The notes under the pieces are model-generated. The model saw only the letters and a program-made list of their open reading frames with translations. It did not search any database and was not told the origin of the DNA. Below, piece by piece: positions 1-10,424 of a DNA stretch of 64,000 nt. The number at the start of each line of letters is the position of its first letter. Within the stretch, counting starts at the first letter, position 1. The DNA lies in the NCBI RefSeq assembly GCF_001542775.1, contig NZ_CP014145.1:62001-126000 (forward strand), in the 5' to 3' direction. The DNA is from Microterricola viridarii (GTDB lineage Bacteria > Actinomycetota > Actinomycetes > Actinomycetales > Microbacteriaceae). Position numbers and translations under genes: made by a program.

Positions 1-101
1 GTCTCCATGGTCACCTGCTGGTCGAGCTGCATACCGAGCAGCAGCGCGAGCGGGCTGGAATCCAGCAACTCATCGCTCGCCGCATCCCCTGTCAGAAACA
101 T
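1..101 (-). CDS. HhH-GPD-type base excision DNA repair protein, 5' end only
   Basis: Only the first 33 codons are in the window; the gene runs off the left edge. Translation begins MFLTGDAASDELLD and continues through an LLLGMQLDQQVTME stretch. That opening (a TGD..A..LL segment, then a GM.LDQQV helix) is characteristic of the short actinobacterial HhH-GPD glycosylase-like proteins thought to act in base excision repair. The catalytic helix-hairpin-helix region lies outside, so activity cannot be judged. A GAAAGGCGGGG ribosome-binding site precedes the ATG. It sits 11 bases downstream of malate dehydrogenase on the same strand and is probably cotranscribed with it. The family call rests on the N-terminus alone. 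Confidence 0.7.
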   Translation of the reverse strand, partial: MFLTGDAASDELLDSSPLALLLGMQLDQQVTME

Positions 102-112
102 GGCCCCGCCTT

Positions 113-1961
<1,849 letters not shown>

Positions 1962-1973
1962 TGTCCTGCCCCC

Positions 1974-4900
1974 CTACTTCACGATCGCCGAGAGCTCGAA
2001 GCTCGCGCTCGGCGTTGACTTGTAATTCGAGTGGACCTCTGCGCTGATCACATTGGCGCCGGCGACGAGCGCCGACCCCGGCACCTCAAACACCACCGGG
2101 TTCGCGACTGCCGCGCTCGCCCCAATCGCCGAGCTCGCGTACGTGGTGTTCGTCACGGTTCCGGCCGCCATGTTGGACCGCTTGACCTCGACGCCGTTCA
2201 GATACACGACGATGCCGTCATCCGCCCGCGTCGTGAAGACGAGTGCGCCGATCGCGCCCGGGTCCGCGACGGTGAACGATGAGCGGTAGTACGAGGTGAG
2301 CGGTTGCGGAGCCACCGGTGTCAGCACAGTGCCGAGCACCGGTTGACCCCAGCCGATCGGAGCAGCCCCGGTCGACCAGCCCGTAGCATCGAATCCGGCA
2401 TCCTTCCATGCCGCATCCGGGGCACTGGCCGGGTAGCTGTACGACCAGCTGGATGCCGGTGCGATGACGACGGTGCCGGGGGCGACGCTGCCGGGGTCGA
2501 CCGGGTCGACGGGCGGATCAACGGGCGGCTGCGTGCCGAACGTGGCCTGGGCCGCCAACTCGAAGCTGGCGCTCGGCGTCGTCTTGTAGTTCGAGTGCAC
2601 CTCGGCTGCGATCACGTTCTTGCCCGTGCTGAACGCCGACCCGGGGATGGTGACGGTGACCGGGTTGGCCAGGGCGTTCGCAGCGGTGACCGACGTCAGG
2701 GCGTAGGTCGTCGAGGTGACCGGGCCGGCCGCGATGTTGTTGCGCAGCACCTCCTTGCCGTTCACGTAGACCACGATGCCGTCATCCGCCCGCGTTGTGA
2801 GTTTCACCGACGCCACCTTGGTCGCATCGACGACGTCGAAGGACTTCCGGTAGTACGCGGTGAGCGGTTGCGGGGCCGCGGTGCTCAGCGTCGTCCCGAG
2901 CAGGGCCTGGCCCCACCCGATTGGTGCGGCGCCCGTTGACCACGCCGAGGCGTCGAAATCGTTGGCCTGCCATCCCGACGCGGGTGCCGTCGCCCCGAAG
3001 GAGTAGCTCCAGGTGCTGCCGCCCGCGACCAGAACCGGGTTGGTGGGGTCGGCCGGGGTGGTGGTTCCGACCGTCGCCGCCGGGGTGCTGGCCGACCAGT
3101 TGCCGGAGCCGTCGGCGGCGCGAACGAAGTACTTCGTTCCCGTCGGCGTGGCCGGCAGTGTGACCGAGAGGGAGCGAGTGGTCGCCACGACCCGGTCGTT
3201 GCGCAGCACCTGGTAGGTGACCGCATCCTGGTTGTCGACGGAGGCCGCCCAGGTCAGGGTCTCGCCGCCGGGTGAGTTCGACACGGCCAGGCCGGAGGGC
3301 GTCGACGGTGCCTTCGAATCGTTCGGGGCGAAGCGAACGAATCCGCCCGACCACTGGCTGACGTAGCCGGCCTTCTGGGACTTGGTGTAGTCGCCGCCGA
3401 ACCACGTCACACCGTTGGAGTCGCTGAACAGCGCCCACGAGCCGGCTCCGACGCGCTGGCTCACGGTCGGGCTGAACTGGGGCATCGGCTTGCCGGTTGC
3501 GTTGTCCCACGCGCCGACACTGTTGATCTTGGTTGCCTGCGTCCAGTTGGTGCCGACCGACGGCCAGGTGCGTGCCCCCGCGTAGTTCGTGTAGAAGCAG
3601 TGGCACCCGCCGTACACGACGGAGCCGTCGGTCGAGATCGCCTGGAAGTCGCCGCCGGCCAGGCCGATGTTCGTGCTCAGCTCGGTCATTGACGCGCGGT
3701 CGTAGCTGTAGAGCATGTGCTGCGAGCCGCCGAGCCAGACCTTGTTGCCGACCTCTTTCACCGCCTGCTGGTAGTTGGTGGTGCTGGCGAAGTTGACCGA
3801 CCACGGAACAACGCCGGTGTCTGCGGTCCGGATGCTGGCGGCCTTCACTGCTGCGGTTGCCTTGGACGCGGTGAAGAAGCCCGCGTAGTACACCCGGTCG
3901 CCCTGTGCGGACGCATCCAGCGCCATGACGGTGCCGTTGAATTCGGGGTTCCAGGTCTTGTCTGGCGTGCCGTCGGCCACGGAGACACGACCCGCCGCAC
4001 GGGTGTACACCTGGCCCACCGCGGATCCACCACTCATGTGCGTGAAGTTGCCTCCGATGTAGAGCCAGTCTCCCTGCACGTCGAGCCCCCTGACCACCGG
4101 GACGCCGCCAGACAGGTTGTTGATCAGCGTGGTGGTGAATGTGGGGTCGGTGGCGCCTGTCGTCGGGTTGAGCGCGACCAGGCCTGGCCGAGCCGCGCCG
4201 TTCACCTGGCTGAAGTAGCCACCGACGGCGAGCGTGCCGTTGGGCAGGACGGCAAGCGCCTTCACCTGCTTGTCGAGCGTCGGCCGGAAGGAGGGGATCC
4301 ACTCGCCGGTCTTCACATCGAAGGCGGCCAGATAGGACTGTGCGACCTGGCTGCCGCCGGTCGCCGTCTTCTGGACGGTGAGGAAGTTGCCGCCGATGTA
4401 GATGATCCCGTTACCCTCCGCGAAGGCGGACACCTCCTGGCTGCCCTCGACGGTGTTGGGGCCGGCGCCGATGCCGCTCACGCCCCACACCGTCGGCATC
4501 GCGAAACTGCTGGCGACGGCGGCCTGCTCCAGTTTGGCTGTTCCGGCGCTGGGAATGGCGTTCGTGTACAGCGCGGAGCTCATCAGCTTGGGCCGCAGGT
4601 AGACCTGCGTGAACGGGCGGGGGCGTCCGGCCGTGGTGCTCGGCGCCCAGATGAAACTGTTCGCGGCTGGATTGCCGCGGGCCGCGGTGCCGAAGCCGAA
4701 TCCGGTCTTCCAGCCCTCCGCGGAGCCCGTTGTGGTCTCGATCCGATTCTGGTTGTTGCTTTGACCGAATGCGGCCATGGTGCCACCGGTGCCGGACGCG
4801 GTGCCGATCGTCCAAGCACCCGCGCGCTGCTCGTTCTCAAACATCCAGCTCCACTCGACGCGTGGCGAGGCGAACACGAAGGTCGCCTCCTGCCAGGTCG

Positions 4901-5393
4901 TGCCCGTGGCGTTCGTGGCCCGACGCAGGCGCACGCCGTCCGTCATGGACTTGACCGGCTGGTTGTTGAGCAGCTTGTCGATCATGCCCGCGCTCAGCTG
5001 CTTGGGCACGAATGCGTCTTGCCCGGTGAGCGTGCTTCGCACCTCGGCCGGGGTGCCAGCCCCTTCGTTCGTCTCAGACCAGCCCTCGCGGCCGCGGCCG
5101 ATCAGCAGCCAGCCGCCGCCGCTCGTCGTCTGGTCGCAGTAGAACTGCTCGGCTGCTCCCAGAGCGGGAGTGTTCAGCCAATAGATGCCGCTCGGCGCGG
5201 AAGGCTTCAGTTGCTTGACCTCCCAGCAGGACGCCGCCGCCGTGTATTCAGAGAGGCCGTCGGGCGCAGGCCACGTCGTTGCTGCCGTGGCGCTGATCGG
5301 CGTGAGTATCGCGGCGACGACGATGCCCGCCGCGCACAGCGGGCCTAGCCAGTTCTTCCTGGACCGGACGGAAACGCTTCGGGTAAGCGTCAT
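1974..5393 (-). CDS. large secreted multidomain protein: fibrinogen-like domain, beta-propeller, FN3, two C-terminal repeats
   Basis: A 1139-residue secreted protein. The ATG at 5393 has an AAGGAGA site 6-7 bases upstream; an in-frame TTG 16 codons earlier would overlap the next gene and lacks a site. Signal peptide about residues 1-37, ending near ISATA. Residues about 41-278 are fibrinogen-C-like (SCWEVKQ, IYWLNTP, QFYCDQTTSGGGWLLIGRG). Residues about 304-688 carry propeller-type repeats (IYIGGNFL, LAVGGYFSQVNGAARPGLVAL, LYIGGNFTHMSGG). About 694-777 is FN3-like. Two copies of a roughly 165-residue unit follow (784-949, 974-1139), each with WSYS, AAPIGWGQ, RADDGIVVY and VIAAEVHSNYK-type motifs. 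No sortase signal is visible. The role is probably surface adhesion or matrix binding, inferred from domains and from lying in the exopolysaccharide locus. No catalytic residues recognised. Confidence 0.75.
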   Translation of the reverse strand: MTLTRSVSVRSRKNWLGPLCAAGIVVAAILTPISATAATTWPAPDGLSEYTAAASCWEVKQLKPSAPSGIYWLNTPALGAAEQFYCDQTTSGGGWLLIGRGREGWSETNEGAGTPAEVRSTLTGQDAFVPKQLSAGMIDKLLNNQPVKSMTDGVRLRRATNATGTTWQEATFVFASPRVEWSWMFENEQRAGAWTIGTASGTGGTMAAFGQSNNQNRIETTTGSAEGWKTGFGFGTAARGNPAANSFIWAPSTTAGRPRPFTQVYLRPKLMSSALYTNAIPSAGTAKLEQAAVASSFAMPTVWGVSGIGAGPNTVEGSQEVSAFAEGNGIIYIGGNFLTVQKTATGGSQVAQSYLAAFDVKTGEWIPSFRPTLDKQVKALAVLPNGTLAVGGYFSQVNGAARPGLVALNPTTGATDPTFTTTLINNLSGGVPVVRGLDVQGDWLYIGGNFTHMSGGSAVGQVYTRAAGRVSVADGTPDKTWNPEFNGTVMALDASAQGDRVYYAGFFTASKATAAVKAASIRTADTGVVPWSVNFASTTNYQQAVKEVGNKVWLGGSQHMLYSYDRASMTELSTNIGLAGGDFQAISTDGSVVYGGCHCFYTNYAGARTWPSVGTNWTQATKINSVGAWDNATGKPMPQFSPTVSQRVGAGSWALFSDSNGVTWFGGDYTKSQKAGYVSQWSGGFVRFAPNDSKAPSTPSGLAVSNSPGGETLTWAASVDNQDAVTYQVLRNDRVVATTRSLSVTLPATPTGTKYFVRAADGSGNWSASTPAATVGTTTPADPTNPVLVAGGSTWSYSFGATAPASGWQANDFDASAWSTGAAPIGWGQALLGTTLSTAAPQPLTAYYRKSFDVVDATKVASVKLTTRADDGIVVYVNGKEVLRNNIAAGPVTSTTYALTSVTAANALANPVTVTIPGSAFSTGKNVIAAEVHSNYKTTPSASFELAAQATFGTQPPVDPPVDPVDPGSVAPGTVVIAPASSWSYSYPASAPDAAWKDAGFDATGWSTGAAPIGWGQPVLGTVLTPVAPQPLTSYYRSSFTVADPGAIGALVFTTRADDGIVVYLNGVEVKRSNMAAGTVTNTTYASSAIGASAAVANPVVFEVPGSALVAGANVISAEVHSNYKSTPSASFELSAIVK

Positions 5394-5437
5394 CTCAGTT
5401 CTCCTTGTGGTGGGGGCGGTAGCTGTTGACGAGATCG

Positions 5438-6151
5438 TCAACAGGTCGTTTCATCGGGAAAGGATCTGGCGATGATTCGCCAGCTTGTGCCGCTCTGCTC
5501 GAACGTGAAGATGTTGAGCGCGCGGTGTGGCCCGGCGGTGCCGGCCCCCTGAAGGGACGCGCCGTCCGAGTCCAGCGTCTGCACGTCGCTGGAATCGATG
5601 CACGCCTGCGTGACGACGGTTGCCGGCGTCGATGTGGTGTCGCTGCTCACGATGGTGACGTCGAGCACCTTGGGGGTACCGGTTCGCGTCCAGCCGTTGG
5701 CCTGCAGCTCGAGCTGGTCGTTCTTGATCTCATCGAGGATCGCGCCGGATGCCACGGCCGCCAGCTGCTCGGGCGGCTCGGTGGCATCGGGGCTGAGCTC
5801 GGCAGCCGCCGTCACCAGCGTCGTCACGGTGTCGGCAACGGTCTCAGGAGTGAGCGGAGCCGCTGCGCCTGCCGTCGGTGCGGGGGCCGCGGGGGCGGTG
5901 GCGGCGGGCGATTGTGCGGGGGCCCCCTCTGTGGCCGTCGATGGGCGCGATGATGCGACCGGTCCGGTGGCCGTCGGCGTCGGCGACTGCGTCAGGGCGA
6001 CCCACGCTGCTGCAGCGATGGCGAGAGCGGCCAGCGCGGCGATGGCGGTGATGATGCGCCGCCGGGCAGATGACTTGTGCGGGTGGTCGGCTGGTGATGC
6101 CGACCCGAATCCGTAACGGAAGTCGTCGTCGTCGTCCGGTGCGCCGATCAT
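5438..6151 (-). CDS. conserved hypothetical membrane-anchored protein
   Basis: From the ATG at 6151 it gives 237 residues: an acidic start (MIGAPDDDDDFRYGFG), a basic stretch (SARRRI), one transmembrane helix (about residues 34-53, rich in Ala and Ile), a Pro/Ala/Thr-rich linker, and an extracytoplasmic domain ending near ETTC. No family recognised. A longer reading with GTG at 6265 is open, but that codon lies inside a sequence element shared with the sugar-transferase leader and has no ribosome-binding site, so the shorter start is preferred, possibly coupled to a small upstream ORF through ATGA. It ends 44 bases before the ATG of the giant secreted protein and may be cotranscribed with it. 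The start is uncertain. Confidence 0.6.
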   Translation of the reverse strand: MIGAPDDDDDFRYGFGSASPADHPHKSSARRRIITAIAALAALAIAAAAWVALTQSPTPTATGPVASSRPSTATEGAPAQSPAATAPAAPAPTAGAAAPLTPETVADTVTTLVTAAAELSPDATEPPEQLAAVASGAILDEIKNDQLELQANGWTRTGTPKVLDVTIVSSDTTSTPATVVTQACIDSSDVQTLDSDGASLQGAGTAGPHRALNIFTFEQSGTSWRIIARSFPDETTC

Positions 6152-6249
6152 TGCGCCCGAGACTGGGCGCAGGGCGGGCGTTCGCTCGCAGCGGGGGAGA
6201 AGCGCGGCGCAAGGCGGCTCGGCTTCGGGCAGATGGAACTCTGGTTCAC
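6148..6249 (-). CDS. possible short upstream ORF (33 codons) coupled to the membrane protein gene
   Basis: A GTG at 6249 follows an AGGAGAA sequence at a spacing of 7, the best ribosome-binding site in this leader. The 33-codon frame begins MNQSSICPK and ends in TGA that overlaps the ATG at 6151 as ATGA, the usual geometry of translational coupling. The peptide resembles nothing I know. It could be a genuine leader peptide or a chance frame; the reading frame of the longer alternative start of the downstream gene overlaps it. Supported only by the site and the overlap. Confidence 0.3.
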   Translation of the reverse strand: MNQSSICPKPSRLAPRFSPAASERPPCAQSRAQ

Positions 6250-6256
6250 GGGTGTT

Positions 6257-6282
6257 CTCCTGCACTTCGGGTTACAGGCGAT
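6257..6282 (-). promoter_or_regulatory. cis element shared with the leader at 15968 (polysaccharide locus)
   Basis: On the minus strand the sequence CCTGTAACCCGAAGTGCAGG matches, with one indel and one substitution, CCTGTAAACCCGAAATGCAG plus G at 15969-15990. The match continues weakly upstream as a TTACCC motif. Both copies lie about 110-130 bases before the start codon of a surface-locus gene on the same strand. It may be an operator or part of a leader RNA. What binds it is unknown. Confidence 0.5.
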
Positions 6283-6333
6283 GGGTAAGCCGTCACTGAT
6301 CAAAGATGAGCATGCTTCAGTAACATCTGCACA

Positions 6334-7914
6334 CTAGCCCCGGCTGGCGACCTCGGATAAGCCCCCCGTTAGGGTGTCACCCTCGCGCGGCTTCTGCCGG
6401 CGCGCCAGCAGCGCGAAATCGCGAAGCTGCAGGCGGTCGCGGTCCAGCGCACACCAGCCCACGAAGAGCAGCGCGGAAACAGCCAGGGAGAGTGCGAGCG
6501 CGGGGAGCGTCGCGCCGAGCGACAAGCGGAATGCGATGGCCGGGATGCCGAATGTCGTCAGCGCGATGAGCAGGGCATACGCGATGGTGCCGAACTCCAT
6601 TCGGATGCCGATGAAGTGGCGAACCTCGATCACGGCGAGCACCGCGTCGACAAGCATGCTGAACGCCCAGGTGATGGCGGCGCCGTTGACGCCGATCAGC
6701 GGGATCAGGATCAGGTTTCCGCCGACGTTGAGGGCGAGTACCACGGCCTTGTTGAACGCGGCCCAGCCGCTCCGGCCGCTCATCAGGAGCACGGACTGGA
6801 TGTTCCCGGTTGTGCAGGTGAGTATCGCTCCGACGCAGAGGATGGCAAGAGCGGTCGAGCCCTGCTCGAACTCCGGCCCCAGCCAGCCCAGCACGACGGG
6901 GGCGAAGACGGCGAGAACCACGTAGATCGGGGCGCTGAGCAGAACGAGCCACCTCGCCGCGATGCGGTACAGAGCCTGGACCTCGCCGTATTTCTCCTGG
7001 AACAACAGGCTGCTGAATCGGGTCGCTACGACGATCCGCAGCGCGGTGTCGATGATCAGGCCTGCAGCGATGAACCGGCTGGCGCCGCCGTAGATACCGG
7101 CTGCGGCCGAGCCGGCAATGATTCCAACGATGAGCACGTCGAGCCAGATGAGCGATTGCTCCATTCCGGCCGACAGCGTGCGCGGCAACGCGTAGGCCAC
7201 GACGCTGCGCCGGATAGCCGGGTCAACCCGCCACGAACCGCGCACTCCGGCCGTGCGTTCGTGACGGGCAACCTGCACGCGAAGCACAAACGCAGCCGCC
7301 ACGAGCGCGAGGGGCAGCGGAGCGGCCCAGGCGAGGGCGACGCTGGCGTAGGAACCGCCGGCGATGGCAACAGCCCAAACGGCGATCGGGCGGATCACGG
7401 GGAGCCCGATGCTGCCGACGCTGACGTACGGAACGATGCCGCCGAGCCCTCTGGTCGCCGCGAGGGCGACGAGTACGAGGGCCCCGGCTGGCAGGAACCA
7501 GCCGACCAAGGCGACGGCATCGGCGACATCCGAGGCGTGGCTGTCGCCGAGTTGTGCCAGCTGCGGGGCGAGTGCCACCGTCAATGCTCCGCACACGGTG
7601 CTGAGGACGGCGGTGATGAGCAGCATCGAGGTCAGCGTTCCGCGAATCGCCGCCGGGTTATGGGAGGCGAGGCGCGGCATGATCCAGACGGCGGCCGAGT
7701 CCATGCCGGCGCGGGCGAGGCTCAAGACGATGGTGAACACAGCAATGGTCTGCAGCACGACCCCGGCGCCGGCGTCGCCCAGCGTGCGCGCCAGGACGAC
7801 GATGAGGGCGAAGCCCATCGTCGCGCTGATGGCAGAGCCGAGCAGGCTCGCAGTGCCCTCCCGTGCGAGCCTCCGCGTGTCTGGTGCGCTGAGATCTGGA
7901 GGGGCGGCGCTCAT
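6334..7914 (-). CDS. Wzx-like polysaccharide flippase (MATE/MOP superfamily membrane protein)
   Basis: 526-residue polytopic membrane protein with about 12-14 hydrophobic segments and no large soluble domain, matching the MOP exporter/O-antigen flippase superfamily. The opening LAREGTASLLGSAISATMGF, an amphipathic stretch before the first helix, and AGMEQSLIWLDVLIVGI in the middle are typical. It should flip undecaprenyl-linked repeat units across the membrane for Wzy-dependent assembly. It starts with an ATGA overlap on the glycosyltransferase stop (7911-7914), so the order Wzz-like, WecG-like, flippase is one translationally coupled operon. Lipid II flippase MurJ is less likely given the locus. 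The product named is the class, not a demonstrated substrate. Confidence 0.85.
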   Translation of the reverse strand: MSAAPPDLSAPDTRRLAREGTASLLGSAISATMGFALIVVLARTLGDAGAGVVLQTIAVFTIVLSLARAGMDSAAVWIMPRLASHNPAAIRGTLTSMLLITAVLSTVCGALTVALAPQLAQLGDSHASDVADAVALVGWFLPAGALVLVALAATRGLGGIVPYVSVGSIGLPVIRPIAVWAVAIAGGSYASVALAWAAPLPLALVAAAFVLRVQVARHERTAGVRGSWRVDPAIRRSVVAYALPRTLSAGMEQSLIWLDVLIVGIIAGSAAAGIYGGASRFIAAGLIIDTALRIVVATRFSSLLFQEKYGEVQALYRIAARWLVLLSAPIYVVLAVFAPVVLGWLGPEFEQGSTALAILCVGAILTCTTGNIQSVLLMSGRSGWAAFNKAVVLALNVGGNLILIPLIGVNGAAITWAFSMLVDAVLAVIEVRHFIGIRMEFGTIAYALLIALTTFGIPAIAFRLSLGATLPALALSLAVSALLFVGWCALDRDRLQLRDFALLARRQKPREGDTLTGGLSEVASRG

Positions 7915-8675
7915 CGAAGACCGGTCTTGCTACTCACCATCTGTCTGGCGAGCCGGAACAGGAAGACGGGATTGCCGAGCAGGTAGCGTGCAGCGAGCCG
8001 ACGCGGCTCGATGATCAGGCGCCAGAGCCACTCCAGGCCGGAGGCGAGCATCCATTGCGGCGCGCGACGGTTGTCGCCGCTGGTCCAATCGAACAAGCCG
8101 CCGCAGGTGAGGATTGCGGGCACGGTGAGATGCTGGCGATTCTCGGCGACCCAGCGCTGCTGCAGTGGGTCGCCCAGGCCGACAAGCAGGATGCCCGGCT
8201 GGTACTGGTTGATGCGAGCAATCAGCGCCTCCGTTTCGGCTGGCGAGACGTAACCGTCGTTGCACTCGATGAGCAGGCCGGGGGCATCACCCTGGAGGCG
8301 GTCGGCGGCGCGCTGGGCAACCCCCGGCATGCCGCCGAAGAGGAACAGCCTCGTGCCACTGCTCGCGGCGCGCGCGGCGAGGGGATAGATGAGATCCGTG
8401 GTGGCGACCCGCTCCGGAATCCTGAACCCGAGGATCCGTGCCGCCCAGACGATCGATTGCCCGTCTGCGTATCGGAGCTCGGCCTCGGCGAGGTCAGCGG
8501 CGAACTGGGTGTCGGAGGCGGCCAGATTGCACACGGCGGCATTGACGCCCGCCGCGACCCGGGTCGTTCGGCCGTCGGTCCAACCCATGATGGTGTCGAC
8601 GAGCTGGTCCTGGCTGAGCGAATCGACCGAGATGCCGACAACCTGTGCGCGCTCGGCCTGCGCGTAGCCGCTCAT
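7911..8675 (-). CDS. WecG/TagA/CpsF family glycosyltransferase
   Basis: 254 residues matching the GT26 family, which transfers ManNAcA, ManNAc or similar sugars onto lipid-linked intermediates in polysaccharide or teichoic acid synthesis. Visible family features: GVNAAVCNLAASD near the N-terminus, ADGQSIVWAARILG, RVATTDLIYPLA, LFLFGGMPGVAQRAADRL, ILLVGLGDPLQQRWVAEN and CGGLFDWTSGDNRRAPQWM. The C-terminal part is basic and membrane-associating (GLEWLWRLIIEPRRLAARYL), as expected of these peripheral enzymes. The gene overlaps the copolymerase upstream and the flippase downstream, each by 4 bases (ATGA). The sugar cannot be read from the sequence. Confidence 0.9.
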   Translation of the reverse strand: MSGYAQAERAQVVGISVDSLSQDQLVDTIMGWTDGRTTRVAAGVNAAVCNLAASDTQFAADLAEAELRYADGQSIVWAARILGFRIPERVATTDLIYPLAARAASSGTRLFLFGGMPGVAQRAADRLQGDAPGLLIECNDGYVSPAETEALIARINQYQPGILLVGLGDPLQQRWVAENRQHLTVPAILTCGGLFDWTSGDNRRAPQWMLASGLEWLWRLIIEPRRLAARYLLGNPVFLFRLARQMVSSKTGLR

Positions 8676-10249
8676 CGGGACGCGCCGGCTGATGCGGCCC
8701 GCGAATCTGAGTGGTGGCTCGCCTGCTGAGCCGCCGCTGCCTCTGCAGCGGCTGGGGTGCTCCGCACCAGCGGGGCGACGGCCATCCGTCGCCTGTGCGA
8801 GATCGTGATGGTGCCGAGGAACACCGTTCCGAGCCGCGCGGCCTCCGTCAACACCTGCGCAAGGGTGTCTGCCCGCGTGCGGCGCGCCGTCGCGATGATC
8901 GCCATGCAGTCCGAGAGGCGCAGTGCGGCCAGCACGCTACTCGGCGGGGCCTCCGGGCCCAACGCGAGAATGCGGAACGAGCTCGGGCTCGCCGTCTCGA
9001 GGCGGTCCCAGGTCGTCTGGGAAATGTACGGTGAGGCCGTGTCGGCGGGGGCCGTCGCCGGGAAGAAGATCCGCAGCTGAGGGGCGCTGCCGGACTGGTA
9101 CAGGTCCCCGCTGTCGTCCGCGCGCACGAGATCCAGCTTGAGGCCATCGCGCAGAGCGAGCCGCAGCTCCGCGGGCACGTGCGGGAGGATCAGTTCCGTT
9201 GCCACACCGCCCTGTGCCATCACGAATGCCAAATTGGCCGGGATGTCGGGTCGACCGTCCGGGGCGTCGTTGAGCAGTGTCAGCGCCCCGGCGTTGGGCG
9301 GCAGGCCATTCATGATGCGTTCCCGCGCAGCCCGGAGCTGCTCCAGCGTCTTCTCTCGTTCGGGGACGACCGCGTCCACCTCGCGGATGTCGGCGAGGAT
9401 CTCGCCTCCGGTGGCGCGCTGGATCTCACGGCTGTTGCGGAGTCGACGGTCAAGCGGGTCGATGACGAACGCCGCGACTATCCCCAGCACGCTGCCTGCG
9501 AGGAGCCCCGCGACGAGCGCCTGCGCGCGGCCGGGCGCGAACACCACATCGTTTCGTGAGGCGGTGGTGAGGATCGAACCGCCCGCGGTGTCGATCTGTT
9601 CGAGCATGCTCTTCTGCGAGAGGAGCGTGTTCAGCTCGATGGTGACCAGGTCCCGGTCGCTGATTGCCTGATTGGCGGCAGAGCTGCCCGGTGGGGCTGT
9701 GCTGATGCGGGAGTTCGCATCGGCGAGCTCGGCGCCCAGCTGCACGCGGCGGTCTTCAACACCCTTGAGGATGCTGTCGAGCTTGGTCTGCGCCTGAGTG
9801 GTTCTATACGCCAGATAGGCGGTGGCTGCGGCATCCGCGCCGGCCTGGGCCTCCGCACTCGTCGGAGCGGTGAACGAGATGTGCACGACAGGGGCGCCGG
9901 TGACGGCGCTCGCCGAGATCTGGCGGCGCACGTCGGCCGGGTCGACCCCGGATTTCAGCAGTTCGGTGGCATTCTGTGCAACCGAGTAGGAGGTGGCGAT
10001 CTGGGTCTCAGTGGATGCGTCCAGCAGGCTGGACGCCTGCTTGGTCGTGTTGAACGGATCAGTCGAGATGATGTTGATGTTGACGTCGGCCGTCGCCGTC
10101 GCAGTCGCCGGGGTGATGATCAGGTAGGCGAAGGCCGCGACGACGCCCAGAGCAGCCCCGAGCGCGATGAACGACCACTGCCGCTTGAGCACGAAGCCGT
10201 AGTGCTCCAGCCCCAGCGCGGTACGTTCCAACGGCTCCGTCATATCCAT
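8672..10249 (-). CDS. Wzz-like polysaccharide chain-length/co-polymerase protein
   Basis: 525 residues. An N-terminal transmembrane helix (about 28-50, FIALGAALGVVAAFAYLIIT) is followed by an extracytoplasmic Wzz domain with coiled-coil character, and a second helix (ALVAGLLAGSVLGIVAAFVID, about 235-255) followed by DPLDRRLRN. The cytoplasmic C-terminal part resembles a BY-kinase in size and placement, but I see no Walker A, so it looks like a degenerate or kinase-dead version. It controls the length and export of the polymer with Wzy. First gene of a coupled operon with the glycosyltransferase and flippase; divergent from the polymerase gene at 10425. ATG also possible two codons in. Confidence 0.8.
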   Translation of the reverse strand: MDMTEPLERTALGLEHYGFVLKRQWSFIALGAALGVVAAFAYLIITPATATATADVNINIISTDPFNTTKQASSLLDASTETQIATSYSVAQNATELLKSGVDPADVRRQISASAVTGAPVVHISFTAPTSAEAQAGADAAATAYLAYRTTQAQTKLDSILKGVEDRRVQLGAELADANSRISTAPPGSSAANQAISDRDLVTIELNTLLSQKSMLEQIDTAGGSILTTASRNDVVFAPGRAQALVAGLLAGSVLGIVAAFVIDPLDRRLRNSREIQRATGGEILADIREVDAVVPEREKTLEQLRAARERIMNGLPPNAGALTLLNDAPDGRPDIPANLAFVMAQGGVATELILPHVPAELRLALRDGLKLDLVRADDSGDLYQSGSAPQLRIFFPATAPADTASPYISQTTWDRLETASPSSFRILALGPEAPPSSVLAALRLSDCMAIIATARRTRADTLAQVLTEAARLGTVFLGTITISHRRRMAVAPLVRSTPAAAEAAAAQQASHHSDSRAASAGASR

Positions 10250-10424
10250 GCACCCCCACCCCCGGCGACGTGCATGCCGGACTGTTTGGCCTCGCTGTCG
10301 GGTGTCGGATGACCAGCTTGAACTCCGATGTCCATTGACGAGTTTGCCTCATATACTAATGTGCTCCATACGCGAAATAGCGAGTTGGCCGGTGGATTTA
10401 GTTTGCGGGGGAGGTGCTCCACCC
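10250..10424. promoter_or_regulatory. divergent promoter region between the Wzz-like and Wzy-like genes
   Basis: This 175-base gap must hold start signals for two divergent transcripts. It is locally AT-rich around 10333-10365, with TTGACG at 10335-10340 and TATACT at 10352-10357, but their spacing does not make one conventional sigma-70 promoter in either direction. The plus-strand gene has a GGGGGAGG site at 10407-10414. No inverted-repeat operator was found. Confidence 0.4.

Noticed and set aside
5393..5441. TTG start for the giant secreted protein
   Set aside because: It would overlap the preceding gene and lacks a ribosome site, while the ATG at 5393 has AAGGAGA.
8672..9560. Functional tyrosine kinase domain in the Wzz-like protein
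   Set aside because: No Walker A or tyrosine cluster is visible in the C-terminal part.
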